Assembly: GCF_001306175.1 (NCBI RefSeq)
Contig: NZ_LGKN01000004.1
Coordinates: 434,001-498,000 of the forward strand
DNA from: Ardenticatena maritima
GTDB taxonomy: Bacteria; Chloroflexota; Anaerolineae; Ardenticatenales; Ardenticatenaceae
DNA: 64,000 bases
Reading direction: 5' to 3'
Positions 43,743 to 53,214 of the stretch are shown here, piece by piece; position 1 is the stretch's first letter, and each line of letters opens with the position of its first letter. The translations under genes and the position numbers were made by a program. Under the pieces are notes generated by a model. That model saw only the letters and a program-made list of their open reading frames with translations, searched no databases and had not been told where the DNA came from.

Positions 43743-44960
43743 ATGCGCAAAATAGTGCTCATCGCTCGCGCAAACCTGTTGCAACTCTTCCGCGACCGTA
43801 CCGCGCTCATCTTCATGCTCGCCCTGCCATTCGGCTTGACGCTGGTGACGGGTTTCGCCTTTGGCGACACCACCTTGCGCGATATTCCCGTCATCATCGT
43901 CAATCAAGACCCCGGCCCGGTTGGCACCGCGCTCTCGCGCATGTTTGCCAGCGAAGGGTTGCGCCCCCTGCTCAACGTCGAAACCATGACCGACCCAGAC
44001 GCCGCCAGAGCACGCCTACGCGCCGATGAAGCCGCCGCCGTCATCCTGGTTCCCCCGCTCAGCGACACCCTTCCCATCGGCCAACCTTCCACCGCATCCA
44101 TCACACTCATCACCAACCCCTCGCGGCCAGTCAGCAGCCTTATTGTGCGCACCATTTTGGCGCGTTTCACCGACACGCTCAACCTCTCCTTTGCCGCCGG
44201 CTCACTCGTCTTTCAGACGCTGGCGGAGCAAAACGCCCTGCCACAAGAAGCAACTGCGCTCCAAACATTGGGGGAAGCATGGGGCGCTTCCGCTGCGCAA
44301 ACCTTCGCCCAAGAAAGCGCGGCGCGCATCACATTCGTTCCGCTGGGCGAAACCCAGCGCGATTTTGACCCGATTGCCTACTTTGCGCCCAGCATGGCGA
44401 TTTTCACCCTCATGTTCACCATGACACAAGGCAGCAACACACTGCTCGAAGAGCGCGAACAGTGGACCCTGCAACGTATGCTCGCCACCCCCACACGGCT
44501 CTCCACCATCCTGGCGGGCAAACTCATCGGGTTGTGGCTCGGAGGCGGCGCACAACTTGCCATTTTGCTCAGCGCCAGCGCACTCCTGTTTGGCGTCTCG
44601 TGGGGGAACCCGCTCGCCGTAGGCGTCGTCTGTTTCGCGCTGGTTGTAGCGGCTTCCAGTTGGGGGCTTCTCATTGCAGCGTTCGCCCGCACATCCAGCG
44701 AAACGCGCACGCTGGGCGTACTCATCTCGATGATTTTTGGTATTGCCGCCGGGCACTTCTTCCCTCGCACAAGCCTTCCGCCCTGGTTGCAGCAAGCCAG
44801 CCGCATTTCGCCCAACGCCTGGGGATTGGACGCCTTTTTGACGCTCCTGAATGGTGGTACACTTTCCGACATCCTGTTTCACACCACAGCCCTCTTCACC
44901 ATGGCGCTCATCCTCTTTGGTGTGGCTGCGGTTGGCGCACGGCGTCAATTCTCGGCTTAA
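43743..44960 (+). CDS. ABC-2 type permease (exporter subunit 1)
   Basis: A 405-residue permease. One membrane segment at the N-terminus is followed by a large outer loop (residues about 45-200), then five membrane segments with the ABC-2 signature (EEREQWTLQRMLATPTRLSTILAGKLIG). The family exports lipids, glycans, peptides or drugs. The start has GGAGG five bases upstream, and the gene lies 10 bases after the ATPase. Its closest partner in the window is the permease at 47087-48277. Confidence 0.9.
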   Translation: MRKIVLIARANLLQLFRDRTALIFMLALPFGLTLVTGFAFGDTTLRDIPVIIVNQDPGPVGTALSRMFASEGLRPLLNVETMTDPDAARARLRADEAAAVILVPPLSDTLPIGQPSTASITLITNPSRPVSSLIVRTILARFTDTLNLSFAAGSLVFQTLAEQNALPQEATALQTLGEAWGASAAQTFAQESAARITFVPLGETQRDFDPIAYFAPSMAIFTLMFTMTQGSNTLLEEREQWTLQRMLATPTRLSTILAGKLIGLWLGGGAQLAILLSASALLFGVSWGNPLAVGVVCFALVVAASSWGLLIAAFARTSSETRTLGVLISMIFGIAAGHFFPRTSLPPWLQQASRISPNAWGLDAFLTLLNGGTLSDILFHTTALFTMALILFGVAAVGARRQFSA

Positions 44961-45013
44961 ACAGAGGCATTCAGAGCAGCACGCGCCGACGAAACAAAAA
45001 GGAGGCCACTCGC

Positions 45014-45463
45014 ATGACGGCACAGGTGCATGAGAAACTCATCTACGAGGGCGAAGAACTCTCCATGGCCTTCTGCCCGCCCTTGCCCGAAGATGACCCC
45101 CGCATCAAGCAGCGCACTCTTGAGGAATTGCAAGCGTGCGACCCAATCATCACTTCTACCGCCTGCTGGCGCGGGTACATCGCCACGTGGGAAATCAAAA
45201 ATGGAAAATTCTACCTGGTGGACATTGAGGGACGCTACAAACTGACGACAGACACGCCCATTTTTGCCGATTGGTTCAGCGGCGTGCTCCGCATTCCCCT
45301 GGGCAACATGCTGCACTACGTGCATATGGGTTTCGCCAGCGTGTACGAAGAAGAACTCTACATCAAGATTGAAAAGGGCGTCGTTGTGGCCACAAAGCGT
45401 GTGGACAATCGCGGGAAAGAGACACCCCCCTACCCACCCGACAGGTGGGGAGATATCTTTTGA
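45014..45463 (+). CDS. conserved hypothetical protein in ABC operon (149 aa)
   Basis: Function not recognised. A soluble protein with KLIYEGEELSMAFCPPLPEDD at the N-terminus and a beta-rich middle rich in Trp and Tyr (STACWRGYIATWEIKNGKFYLVDIEGRYKL, FADWFSGVLRIPLGNMLHYVHMGFASVYEEELYIKIEKG). The shape is that of a compact carbohydrate-binding-like or immunity-like beta sandwich, but I claim no function. GGAGG precedes the ATG at 45014. It follows the first permease gene after 53 bases and is followed after 37 bases by another unknown gene. Confidence 0.75.
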   Translation: MTAQVHEKLIYEGEELSMAFCPPLPEDDPRIKQRTLEELQACDPIITSTACWRGYIATWEIKNGKFYLVDIEGRYKLTTDTPIFADWFSGVLRIPLGNMLHYVHMGFASVYEEELYIKIEKGVVVATKRVDNRGKETPPYPPDRWGDIF

Positions 45464-45500
45464 GCCAGGAAGCCGCTTTGGCGCGAGGAAGGAGAGCCCC

Positions 45501-46316
45501 ATGGCTTACACTGTTATCGCGTGCGATATGTTCCACTTCGCCGACGACCCCGATCATGAAATTGAAATTCCCGGCTTTCTCACCAAGGAAGCGGCTATCG
45601 AGTACGCCCGCCGACGGGTGCGCCGTTCCGTGGAAGAGTTGCGCAAGCCGGGGCAAACGGCTGAGGAACTGCGCAATTTGTGGTACACCTTCGGGGAAGA
45701 TTGCCGCGTTGTGGGACCGGAGGGCGTCATCTACCGCGCCTCTGTGGAACTGGACGACTTTATCCGCCACCCAGCCACGCCGGAAGCGTGCGACTATCTC
45801 GCACTGTACGAGTCTCTTCTGCCCGAAGATTTCGCCCTTACGTGTGAGTGGGCGGCTGGTGCTATGCCGCCGCCTCACCACTACGAATACCGCATTGCGT
45901 TGCACCCGTATGAACCGCCCCCCGACACAGACGAAGCCCTCCCCCCTCGCCTGCACGGTGAAATCACCTTCTGGCCTGATTACCCAGGCGCGGACGTGCC
46001 CGTATGGCAAGAAACGTTTTTTGTGGGCACACCAGCCAGCCTGCGCGTGTACGCCCTGCTGGCTGAGGGCGGTTTTCTCGCTGAGGGCACGCATCCTGAA
46101 GCGGGCGCAACGCCTGTCGGCGGTGAAACGGTGAGTTTGGACGTGACCGCGCAAGGTCGGACGTGGCACATTCGCTCAACACACCTGCCGCCAGAGCAAC
46201 GCGCTTTCTTGCTGGAAGTGGTCATGCCGGCGGTGCGGCAAATGGTGCCGACGGCCGTATGGGAGCGCCTGGAAGCACGCCGACGCGCCTACCACGAGGG
46301 GCGAGAAGCGGAATAG
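45501..46316 (+). CDS. hypothetical protein in ABC operon (271 aa)
   Basis: Function not recognised. The N-terminus (MAYTVIACDMFHFADDPDHEIEIPGFLTKEAAIEYARRRVRRSVEELR) looks like a small alpha/beta domain; residues about 110-240 are beta-rich with many Pro and Trp; the C-terminus is a charged helix (WERLEARRRAYHEGREAE). There is no signal peptide or membrane segment. GGAGAG lies before the ATG at 45501. It is 17 bases upstream of the next gene and reads as part of one transcript. Confidence 0.7.
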   Translation: MAYTVIACDMFHFADDPDHEIEIPGFLTKEAAIEYARRRVRRSVEELRKPGQTAEELRNLWYTFGEDCRVVGPEGVIYRASVELDDFIRHPATPEACDYLALYESLLPEDFALTCEWAAGAMPPPHHYEYRIALHPYEPPPDTDEALPPRLHGEITFWPDYPGADVPVWQETFFVGTPASLRVYALLAEGGFLAEGTHPEAGATPVGGETVSLDVTAQGRTWHIRSTHLPPEQRAFLLEVVMPAVRQMVPTAVWERLEARRRAYHEGREAE

Positions 46317-46333
46317 CGCTGAGGAGGGGGCTT

Positions 46334-47020
46334 GTGGGCGCTCGTGCTACACTGCTCTATCTCATCAAACAGAACGCGCCCCAGGAGGGGCTTGCCTTTG
46401 CCACACCGCCCTGGTGGGACGTGGAGCGCCTTTTTGAGGTGCAACGCGAGTGGCAAATTCGCCTGCCCGACGGTCGAGAGGTGCTTCTCCTGGACTGGAC
46501 TGCGCTTCTCACGTTTGACCTGCCCTCAGGCAAGAAGATGTGGGATCTCCCAGAGCGCAACGTGGCGACTCCGGAGAGAGAATATCAACGCGCCGCCCTT
46601 CTGGAAGCGGTGCAAGACGCCGCGTGGTTCATCGTGGCGCGAGACCACGTTTGGATGGCGCCTGAAAAAAGCCAACCAGGCTGCGAGATTTGGAAAAGCC
46701 CCGTCTGGTGGTTTCACGAATACCACACAATTGAAGAGTACACCGCATGGCGTGCCACCTTTTGGGAAAGCCACCGCATCCGCGAACGCATCTTTGAACT
46801 GCCCAATCCGTTCTGGCAGGATAGGGTATGGCTGCTCACTCAAGCCGAAGCCCAAGAGATGAATGCACGCAAACAAAAAGCCTATCTGCAAGACCTGGAA
46901 GCGTTTGGGCGAAAGTTAGCCCCTCACCATCGCCGAGAAATGACCCGCTTCACCCGCGCCTTGCAAAACACAGAGTGGGTCATCATCTACGAATACGAGT
47001 GGGAATCGGGATTGTCTTGA
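46334..47020 (+). CDS. hypothetical protein in ABC operon (228 aa)
   Basis: Function not recognised. The protein starts VGARATLLYLIKQNAPQEGLAFATPP and is rich in Trp, Glu and Arg (LPDGREVLLLDWTALLTFDLPSGKKMWDL; WWFHEYHTIEEYTAWRATFWESHRIRERIF). No membrane segment or signal. The start is a GTG at 46334 with GGAGGGGG six bases upstream; longer in-frame starts lie inside the previous gene. It sits 66 bases before the second permease. Trp-rich composition like that of the 45014 gene hints at a shared origin or binding partner, but this is only composition. Confidence 0.65.
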   Translation: MGARATLLYLIKQNAPQEGLAFATPPWWDVERLFEVQREWQIRLPDGREVLLLDWTALLTFDLPSGKKMWDLPERNVATPEREYQRAALLEAVQDAAWFIVARDHVWMAPEKSQPGCEIWKSPVWWFHEYHTIEEYTAWRATFWESHRIRERIFELPNPFWQDRVWLLTQAEAQEMNARKQKAYLQDLEAFGRKLAPHHRREMTRFTRALQNTEWVIIYEYEWESGLS

Positions 47021-47086
47021 ACCAGTTGCAACATCTTGCGCATGTACAAAAACCGCAGACACGCGACATTCATTCAGGAGGCTTCC

Positions 47087-48277
47087 ATGGGACGCAAACT
47101 CTGGCACATCATGCTGAATGATATACGGCTCTACTTCTCGTATCGCAGCGCACTGCTTTTCTTCTTCCTGCTTCCAATTCTGTTCATGTGGGTGCTTGGG
47201 GCGACGTTTGGCGGCGGTCAAGAGAACGAATCCATCACATTGCCCATTCTTCTGGTAGATGAAGACCAGACACAACTCTCCACCTTCGTCGCCATGCGTC
47301 TGCGCCATGAGCCTTCCATCGTCTTGCTGGAAGAAACCGACCTCGCCCGCGCCATGCAACGGTTCGAGGAAGATGAAGCGCTTATGCTGGTCGTGCTTCC
47401 ACGCGGTTTCGAGACCAACGTGCTCGCCGGCCAGCCGGTCGAAATCGGCTACCGCCTCGCGTCCGATAGCACACGCGCCATTGCCGCCCAACAAGCCGTC
47501 GAAAACGCCGTCGCCGCCGCCGGTTCCGTCGCCACCACACTCAACGCCATGCACACCTTCTTGCGCGAGCGGGGAATCACGCCGCCTGACATCCACACGC
47601 TGTTGCCCCCATTGCTGGCAAGCCAGGCAACCCCCGCCCTCACACTCACCGAAACACGCATCACACCGCAAGAAACGGGCTTACTGAGCGGCACAGAGCA
47701 AGCCGTTTTGGGGCAAATCATCACCTGGGGCTTGATTACCTTCCTGGGCGCCAGTACCGTGTTTCTCACCGAACGCCAACGGGGAACGCTCGCCCGCCTG
47801 TTGGCGTCGCCTACGCCCCCGTGGCTGGTGCTCATGGGGAAACTGCTCTCACGCTACACGCTTGGCGTGGTGCAGAGCCTTCTTCTCCTGGGGGCGGGCA
47901 CGGTGTTGCTGGGCGTCCACTGGGGAGAACCGATAGCGCTGGCGCTGGTTGTGCTCGCATTCGCGCTGACGGGGGTGGCGCTGGGCATCGCCATAGCAAC
48001 CTTCGTCCGCTCAGCGTCGGCCGCCGCCGCCCTCTCAACCCTGTTAGCCATGCTGTTGTCGGCGCTGGGCGGCGCCTGGTGGCCGCTCGAAATCACCCCG
48101 CCGGCGTATCAGACTGTGGCGCGCCTGCTCCCCACCACCTGGGCAATGCAAGCGTTCCAAAAAGTTGTGGCGCATGGCGCAGGAACGCGCGGCGTGCTCC
48201 CCGACATCGCCATTCTGGCGGGATTTGCCGCGCTGTTCCTGCTGGCTGGCATGCGCACATTCCGCAACCCCATTTGA
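47087..48277 (+). CDS. ABC-2 type permease (exporter subunit 2)
   Basis: A 396-residue permease with the same layout as the one at 43743: one N-terminal membrane segment, an outer loop of about 160 residues (residues 45-200), then five membrane segments (FLTERQRGTLARLLASPTPPWLVLMGKLL is the ABC-2 motif). Two related permeases and one ATPase in one operon suggest a heterodimeric exporter. AGGAGG before the ATG at 47087 fixes the start. Confidence 0.9.
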   Translation: MGRKLWHIMLNDIRLYFSYRSALLFFFLLPILFMWVLGATFGGGQENESITLPILLVDEDQTQLSTFVAMRLRHEPSIVLLEETDLARAMQRFEEDEALMLVVLPRGFETNVLAGQPVEIGYRLASDSTRAIAAQQAVENAVAAAGSVATTLNAMHTFLRERGITPPDIHTLLPPLLASQATPALTLTETRITPQETGLLSGTEQAVLGQIITWGLITFLGASTVFLTERQRGTLARLLASPTPPWLVLMGKLLSRYTLGVVQSLLLLGAGTVLLGVHWGEPIALALVVLAFALTGVALGIAIATFVRSASAAAALSTLLAMLLSALGGAWWPLEITPPAYQTVARLLPTTWAMQAFQKVVAHGAGTRGVLPDIAILAGFAALFLLAGMRTFRNPI

Positions 48278-48308
48278 CCCTGGGGCGTCGCGCGGGGAAA
48301 CGAAGCGC

Positions 48309-48938
48309 CTAACACGCAATCGTGCGCTCGAAAACACCCATCTCCGTTTGCCGATACCCCATGCGCTTCAAATAAGCGATATGCTCCGGCACATGGGCGC
48401 GTGTACGCAAACGACGAATGCCATAGGCGCAAAGCAAATCGGCGCGGGCATCGTACAAGTAGCGCCCAATCTTGAAATCACGATAGCCGGGGATGGCAAA
48501 ATCCAGCAACACCTCGGCGGTTTCGCCATCCTTCCGGGCGATGAACAACCCCGCCGGCACCATGTTGCGCAGCACAAAGAAGGCAATCATGTTCGGCGTT
48601 TTGGGGTCATAGCGAAATTCGGGCTGAAAACGGGCAATCTCGTCGGCATAGAAATCCAGAAAGCGCCGAATGTACGCCCCCTGCGGATTGACTTCCAAAA
48701 TGTCAAAGGCGTCTTTTTGGCGCAGAAGTTGCCACAAATAGTACAGGTCTATCCCCACGATAAAGGCGTTGACCGCGGCGACCGGCCAAATGCCCAACAC
48801 GACGCCGTAGATGGTAAAGAGCAACGCCCCCAACAAATTGATGAGACGCAAACGCAAAATCGAGCGCATGGTGAGCGAAATCGCCACCAGCACCGACGCC
48901 ACATAGCCAATCAACTCGTAGAAGGTCTGTGCGTCCAT
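48309..48938 (-). CDS. YgjV-like membrane protein fused to a GNAT-like domain
   Basis: A 209-residue protein. Residues 1-85 form three membrane segments in the manner of YgjV/Imp-YgjV (FYELIGYVASVLVAISLTMRSILRLRLINLLGALLFTIYGVVLG). Residues about 100-205 look like a GNAT acetyltransferase fold (ETAEVLLDFAIPGYRDFKIGRYLYDARADLLCAYGIRRLRTRAHVPEHIAYLKRMGYRQ) with the R-D-F-K-I-G-R loop in the acetyl-CoA-binding position. The motif is imperfect, so activity is open. GGAGG is ten bases before the ATG at 48938. It converges on the ABC operon. Confidence 0.6.
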   Translation of the reverse strand: MDAQTFYELIGYVASVLVAISLTMRSILRLRLINLLGALLFTIYGVVLGIWPVAAVNAFIVGIDLYYLWQLLRQKDAFDILEVNPQGAYIRRFLDFYADEIARFQPEFRYDPKTPNMIAFFVLRNMVPAGLFIARKDGETAEVLLDFAIPGYRDFKIGRYLYDARADLLCAYGIRRLRTRAHVPEHIAYLKRMGYRQTEMGVFERTIAC

Positions 48939-49045
48939 GTCTGTTTTATCCTCCTTCTCCAAACCTCGGTCGCCGAACAAACGCCGTTCGACGCAAAGCG
49001 CGTGAGTATAGCGTGGTTCCTCCAACTGCAAAGCAGGTTGCGAGT

Positions 49046-49073
49046 TTGGCATTTTGCCAGGCGGTGGCACAAT
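49046..49073 (+). promoter_or_regulatory. possible promoter of alr
   Basis: TTGGCA (49046-49051), 16 bases, CACAAT (49068-49073). The -35 is also part of the inverted repeat TGGCA-TTT-TGCCA. Confidence 0.35.
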
Positions 49074-49117
49074 GCACTGTCCGAAACATGACACGGAACC
49101 ATCAGCAGATTGGACGC

Positions 49118-50248
49118 ATGAACACCCAACCACGCCCAGCAACCTGGCTTGAAATTGACATCACCGCGCTGCTCGAAAACGTCGCCGCCCTGCGCCGCGT
49201 TGTTGGTGAAAATGTGGCGCTCTTTCCCGTGGTGAAAGCCAACGCCTACGGACACGGCGCTGTCCCCGTCGCCCACGCCTTGCTCAGCGCCGGTTGCGCC
49301 GGGCTTTGCGTCGCCCGCCTTGATGAAGGCATTGCCCTGCGCCAGGCTGGCATCCGCGCGCCCATCTGGATACTCGGCTGGATTCCGCCCGAACACATCA
49401 GCGCAGCGGTCGAATACCGCCTGACGCCCACGATCAACAGTCTGGCGCAAGCCGCCGCACTGCACGCCGCCACCCCGCGCGGCGAACAGACCCCCATCCA
49501 CATCAAAGTGGATACCGGGCTCAGCCGCTACGGTCTCTTGCCGGATGAAGTGCTGCCCTTTGTGCGCGACATGCGCATGTTCAACCACCTGTCCATCGAG
49601 GGGCTATGGACGCACATGGCGCGCGCCGACGAACCAGACCCCACCCCCACACAGCGCCAACTCGCCCGCTTCGCCCATGTCCTCGAAGCCGTGCATGCCG
49701 AAGGCGTTCACCCACGTTGGCTTCACACCGCCGCCAGCGCTGCCATTCTGAACCCGGCGCTGGAAAACGCCGCGCACTTCAACGCCGTGCGCCCCGGTAT
49801 CAGCATCTACGGCTTGCGTCCCAGCCGCGAGGTGGCATGGCCTATTCATCTGCGCCCCGTTCTCACCTGGAAAGCGCGCGTGGCGCGTGTGCGTGAACTT
49901 CCCGCCGGCACAGCCATCAGTTATGGGGGCACGTTTGTCACGCCCCACGCCATGCGCGTGGCGCTGGTGCCCGTCGGCTATGGCGACGGCTACCCGCGCG
50001 CCCTCTCCAATCGGGGGGAAGTCCTCATTCAGGGGCGACGGTGCCGCATTGTGGGGCGCGTCTGCATGGACAACATTGTGGTGGATATCAACCACGTTGA
50101 ACACGTGGAAGAAGGCGACGAAGTGGTGTTGATTGGTCGCCAGGGCGACGCCGCCATCACCGCCGACGACCTGGCGCACTGGCTCGGCACGATCAACTAC
50201 GAAGTCGTCACCCAGATTTTGCCGCGCGTGCCGCGTTTTTACATCTGA
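49118..50248 (+). CDS. alr: alanine racemase
   Basis: A 376-residue PLP enzyme that makes D-alanine for peptidoglycan. The PLP lysine lies in VVKANAYGHGAV (about residue 40), SRYGL follows, and the second-base Tyr is in ISYGGTFVT; VRPGISIYG and RVCMDNIVVD are further signatures. The ATG at 49118 is preferred because the protein then starts like other Alr proteins; an ATG ten codons earlier, close behind the possible promoter, cannot be excluded. It lies 47 bases before the 2-hydroxyacid dehydrogenase gene, with which it may be co-transcribed. Confidence 0.94.
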   Translation: MNTQPRPATWLEIDITALLENVAALRRVVGENVALFPVVKANAYGHGAVPVAHALLSAGCAGLCVARLDEGIALRQAGIRAPIWILGWIPPEHISAAVEYRLTPTINSLAQAAALHAATPRGEQTPIHIKVDTGLSRYGLLPDEVLPFVRDMRMFNHLSIEGLWTHMARADEPDPTPTQRQLARFAHVLEAVHAEGVHPRWLHTAASAAILNPALENAAHFNAVRPGISIYGLRPSREVAWPIHLRPVLTWKARVARVRELPAGTAISYGGTFVTPHAMRVALVPVGYGDGYPRALSNRGEVLIQGRRCRIVGRVCMDNIVVDINHVEHVEEGDEVVLIGRQGDAAITADDLAHWLGTINYEVVTQILPRVPRFYI

Positions 50249-50295
50249 CACAACCCGAAAGCGTCAACCCGCACCCGATTCAAGGAGGCGTCGCG

Positions 50296-51309
50296 ATGAC
50301 TGTGCCCGTTCTCATCACGCTGGATTTCACCCCCGAACACATTGCGCGTTTGCAAGCCATCTCCGATGAGTTGGTCATCCGCCAGGTGCGCACCCGCACC
50401 CCCGAAGGCGTCGCCGAGGCGCTCAATCAGTACCCGGACACCGAAGTGCTCTACGCCATTCGCCTGCCGACGGCATGGCGCTCCGAGTGGGGCGTGCGCT
50501 GGATTCAACTGCACTCCGCCGGCGTGGACCACATCCCGCTGGACGTTATTCCGCCCCACGTGCGCATCACCAACGCCAGCGGCATTCACGCCGTTTGCAT
50601 GGCGGAACACGCCTTTGGCATGATACTGGCGTTGCGGCGGCGGCTCACCGACATGATGTTCGCCAAGCCATGGCACGCCTGGCCACCCGACCGTTGGGCG
50701 CTCTACGCACGCCCCCTCTTGCGCGGGCAAACGATGGGCATCCTGGGCTATGGCGCTATCGGGCGCGAAATCGGGCGGCTCGCCAAAGCCTTTGGCATGC
50801 GCGTGCTGGCATACAAACGCAACCCGGCGCAACGCGCGGACCACACGTTCGTCCTCCCCGGCACAGGCGACCCGGAAGGGCGTTTCCCCGACGCCTGGTT
50901 TGGTCCGGGGGAATTGTTCCGCCTGCTGGAAGAAAGCCATGTGGTGGTGAACACCTTGCCCGCCACACGCGAAACAGAGCACCTGCTCAACGCCGACGCC
51001 TTTCGGCACATGCCGCCGGGGGCGCTCTTCGTCAACATCGGGCGGGGGCGCACAGTGGACGAAACGGCGCTGGTTGACGCCTTGCGCACCGGCGCATTGG
51101 GGGGCGCCGCCCTGGACGTGTTTGAGCAAGAACCCTTGCCGGCGCATCATCCGCTCTGGTCGCTCGACAACGTCATCATCTCACCGCACGTCAGCGCCGC
51201 TTTTCCCGAATACGACGACTTCGCGGTCGCCCTGTTTGCTGAAAACCTGCGCCGCTACCTTCAGGAAGAACCTTTGCTCAATGAAGTCAACCGGCAACAT
51301 GGCTACTGA
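50296..51309 (+). CDS. D-isomer-specific 2-hydroxyacid dehydrogenase
   Basis: A 337-residue NAD(P)-dependent enzyme. The Rossmann motif is MGILGYGAIGREIGRLAKAFG (GxGxxG), and catalytic residues are Arg in VNIGRGRTVDE, Glu in DVFEQEPLP and His in ISPHVSA. The insert between strands (ADHTFVLPGTGDPEGRFPDAWFGPGE) marks it as a hydroxypyruvate/glyoxylate reductase-like member rather than SerA, since there is no ACT domain. CAAGGAGG precedes the ATG at 50296. The substrate is unknown; D-lactate is possible given the neighbouring alr but not shown. Confidence 0.88.
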   Translation: MTVPVLITLDFTPEHIARLQAISDELVIRQVRTRTPEGVAEALNQYPDTEVLYAIRLPTAWRSEWGVRWIQLHSAGVDHIPLDVIPPHVRITNASGIHAVCMAEHAFGMILALRRRLTDMMFAKPWHAWPPDRWALYARPLLRGQTMGILGYGAIGREIGRLAKAFGMRVLAYKRNPAQRADHTFVLPGTGDPEGRFPDAWFGPGELFRLLEESHVVVNTLPATRETEHLLNADAFRHMPPGALFVNIGRGRTVDETALVDALRTGALGGAALDVFEQEPLPAHHPLWSLDNVIISPHVSAAFPEYDDFAVALFAENLRRYLQEEPLLNEVNRQHGY

Positions 51310-51356
51310 AAGACATTGCAAGAGAACGTCATACGCTCTTAACCTTGGGGGCATAA

Positions 51357-51385
51357 TTGACGCCAACGCCCCCTTTCGGTACTAT
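51357..51385 (+). promoter_or_regulatory. promoter of rpoD
   Basis: TTGACG (51357-51362), 17 bases, TACTAT (51380-51385). The 5' leader is about 64 bases. Confidence 0.65.
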
Positions 51386-51455
51386 ACGCTCGGCCACATC
51401 ACCCACACAGCCAACCAACTTTTCAACAACCAGCCGTGCCATTGCGGAGGAGCGC

Positions 51456-53147
51456 ATGAGTGATATCAATCGCGAGAGAGTGGTGCAGAAACTCATCACT
51501 CTCGCCGGCGCGCGAAAACGCCTACGACGTCGCACTGTCATTGACGCCCTTTCCGAATACGACCTCGACCAGCAAGCGTTGAATGACATCTACCGCGACC
51601 TCCAGGCGCACGGCATCGTCATCGAAGACGCGAGCAGCACGTGGCAAGAAGAAGAGCCGCTGGATGAAGAACTCGCCGAAGTCGCCCGCGAAGAAGAAGA
51701 CCTTGACCTTGAAGATGAAACGCTCTCGCTCCTCAGTGAAGACCCCGTCCGCATGTATCTGCACGAAATCGGGCGCGTGCCACTGCTCAACAGCGATGAA
51801 GAGTTGTGGCTAGGCTTGATGATTAGCGCCGGAAGCCTTCTGCATGAGCATGAAGAAAACGGCGCCAGCACCTCACCACTGGGGCGGCGGCACTTCTTGC
51901 AATTGGTGTACGAGCGTCTGTTCGCCCTCTGGGAACAACTCCTGCGCGAGATGGACGAGTTGGGCATCGAACCGCCTGCCATCGAGCACCTCATCCAAAA
52001 TGTGCTGGACGTGCGCGACGCCTGGCCGCCCAATGTGCCTTTTATGCCGGCGCATTATTCGACACTGCACTTGCCCGTACCCAACACCAATGATGAAACA
52101 CCGGCTGAAACACCGGCGGCTCTCGCCTCCGTCGCGCCCAGCACCATCAACACTCTCCGGCGGCATCTTTATGAAATTCCCTTGTACCTTTATCTCTTGC
52201 CGGATGAACTGTTGAAACGCCTCTTGGACACCACCCAAGAGAATCGCCTGCCGCTGGCGGAAACCGTCAACCACTGGCTGAGCGAACTGGACGACGAGAC
52301 CCTGGAACAACATCTGAACCGCATTCATCGCCGCGCTGTCAACGCCAAGCAATTGCTCGCCAACGCCAACCTGCGCCTTGTGGTGAGCGTTGCGAAACGC
52401 TACATGAACCGCGGCATGAGTTTTCTGGACCTCATTCAGGAAGGCAACCTGGGCTTGCTGCGCGCCGTGGAAAAATTCGACCACACCAAGGGCTATAAAT
52501 TCAGCACCTACGCCACCTGGTGGATTCGGCAAGCCATCTCACGCGCCATCGCCGACCAATCGCGCACCATCCGCATTCCCGTCCACATGCTCGACACCAT
52601 CAACCGCGTTATCCGCATCTCGCGCCGCCTGACCCAAGAACTGGGGCAAGAACCAAGCGATGAAGACATTGCCCTTGAAATGGGCTTGTTGCCTGAGCAT
52701 GAAGCCGAACTCATCCGCCAGGCGCGCGAACATGGCGAACGCCTGGACCCCGTATTGGCGCGCAAATTGCGCCGCGCCGCCGCCAAAGTGCGCCGTATCA
52801 TGAACCTTGCACAAGACCCCATTTCATTGGAAGCCCCCATCAGCAACGAAGACAACAGCAGCCTGGGGGACTTCATCGCGGATGAAAAATCAACCACACC
52901 CGTGGATGAAGCCAGCCGCACCATGCTCGCCAAACAATTGCGCGAAATTCTCAGCCAACTGTCAGACCGCGAGCGCAAAGTGCTCGAACTGCGTTTCGGT
53001 TTGTACGATGGTCGCCCCCGCACACTGGAAGAAGTCGGGCAAGAGTTTGGCGTGACACGCGAGCGTATTCGCCAAATCGAAGCCAAAGCGCTCCGCAAAC
53101 TGCGCCACCCGCTACGGAGCAAAGAGTTGCGCGATTATCTCTCCTGA
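51456..53147 (+). CDS. rpoD: principal sigma factor (sigma70 family)
   Basis: A 563-residue sigma factor. An N-terminal region 1.1-like helix pair ([41 protein letters not shown]) and an acidic linker precede region 1.2 ([18 protein letters not shown]). Then comes a variable stretch of about 200 residues before region 2 ([57 protein letters not shown]), region 3, and region 4 ([44 protein letters not shown]). These are primary-sigma features. GCGGAGGAG before the ATG at 51456 fixes the start. Confidence 0.93.
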   Translation: MSDINRERVVQKLITLAGARKRLRRRTVIDALSEYDLDQQALNDIYRDLQAHGIVIEDASSTWQEEEPLDEELAEVAREEEDLDLEDETLSLLSEDPVRMYLHEIGRVPLLNSDEELWLGLMISAGSLLHEHEENGASTSPLGRRHFLQLVYERLFALWEQLLREMDELGIEPPAIEHLIQNVLDVRDAWPPNVPFMPAHYSTLHLPVPNTNDETPAETPAALASVAPSTINTLRRHLYEIPLYLYLLPDELLKRLLDTTQENRLPLAETVNHWLSELDDETLEQHLNRIHRRAVNAKQLLANANLRLVVSVAKRYMNRGMSFLDLIQEGNLGLLRAVEKFDHTKGYKFSTYATWWIRQAISRAIADQSRTIRIPVHMLDTINRVIRISRRLTQELGQEPSDEDIALEMGLLPEHEAELIRQAREHGERLDPVLARKLRRAAAKVRRIMNLAQDPISLEAPISNEDNSSLGDFIADEKSTTPVDEASRTMLAKQLREILSQLSDRERKVLELRFGLYDGRPRTLEEVGQEFGVTRERIRQIEAKALRKLRHPLRSKELRDYLS

Positions 53148-53167
53148 AAGCAACGCATGAACACAAA

Positions 53168-53198
53168 AACGCGCGAGGAACTCTCGCGCGTTTTCTTT
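53168..53198. terminator. bidirectional terminator between rpoD and degV
   Basis: AACGCGCGAG-GAACT-CTCGCGCGTT, a perfect 10-bp stem, with TTCTTTT on the + strand and TTTGTGTT on the - strand. Confidence 0.85.
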
Positions 53199-53214
53199 TG
53201 CACACACCACACGC

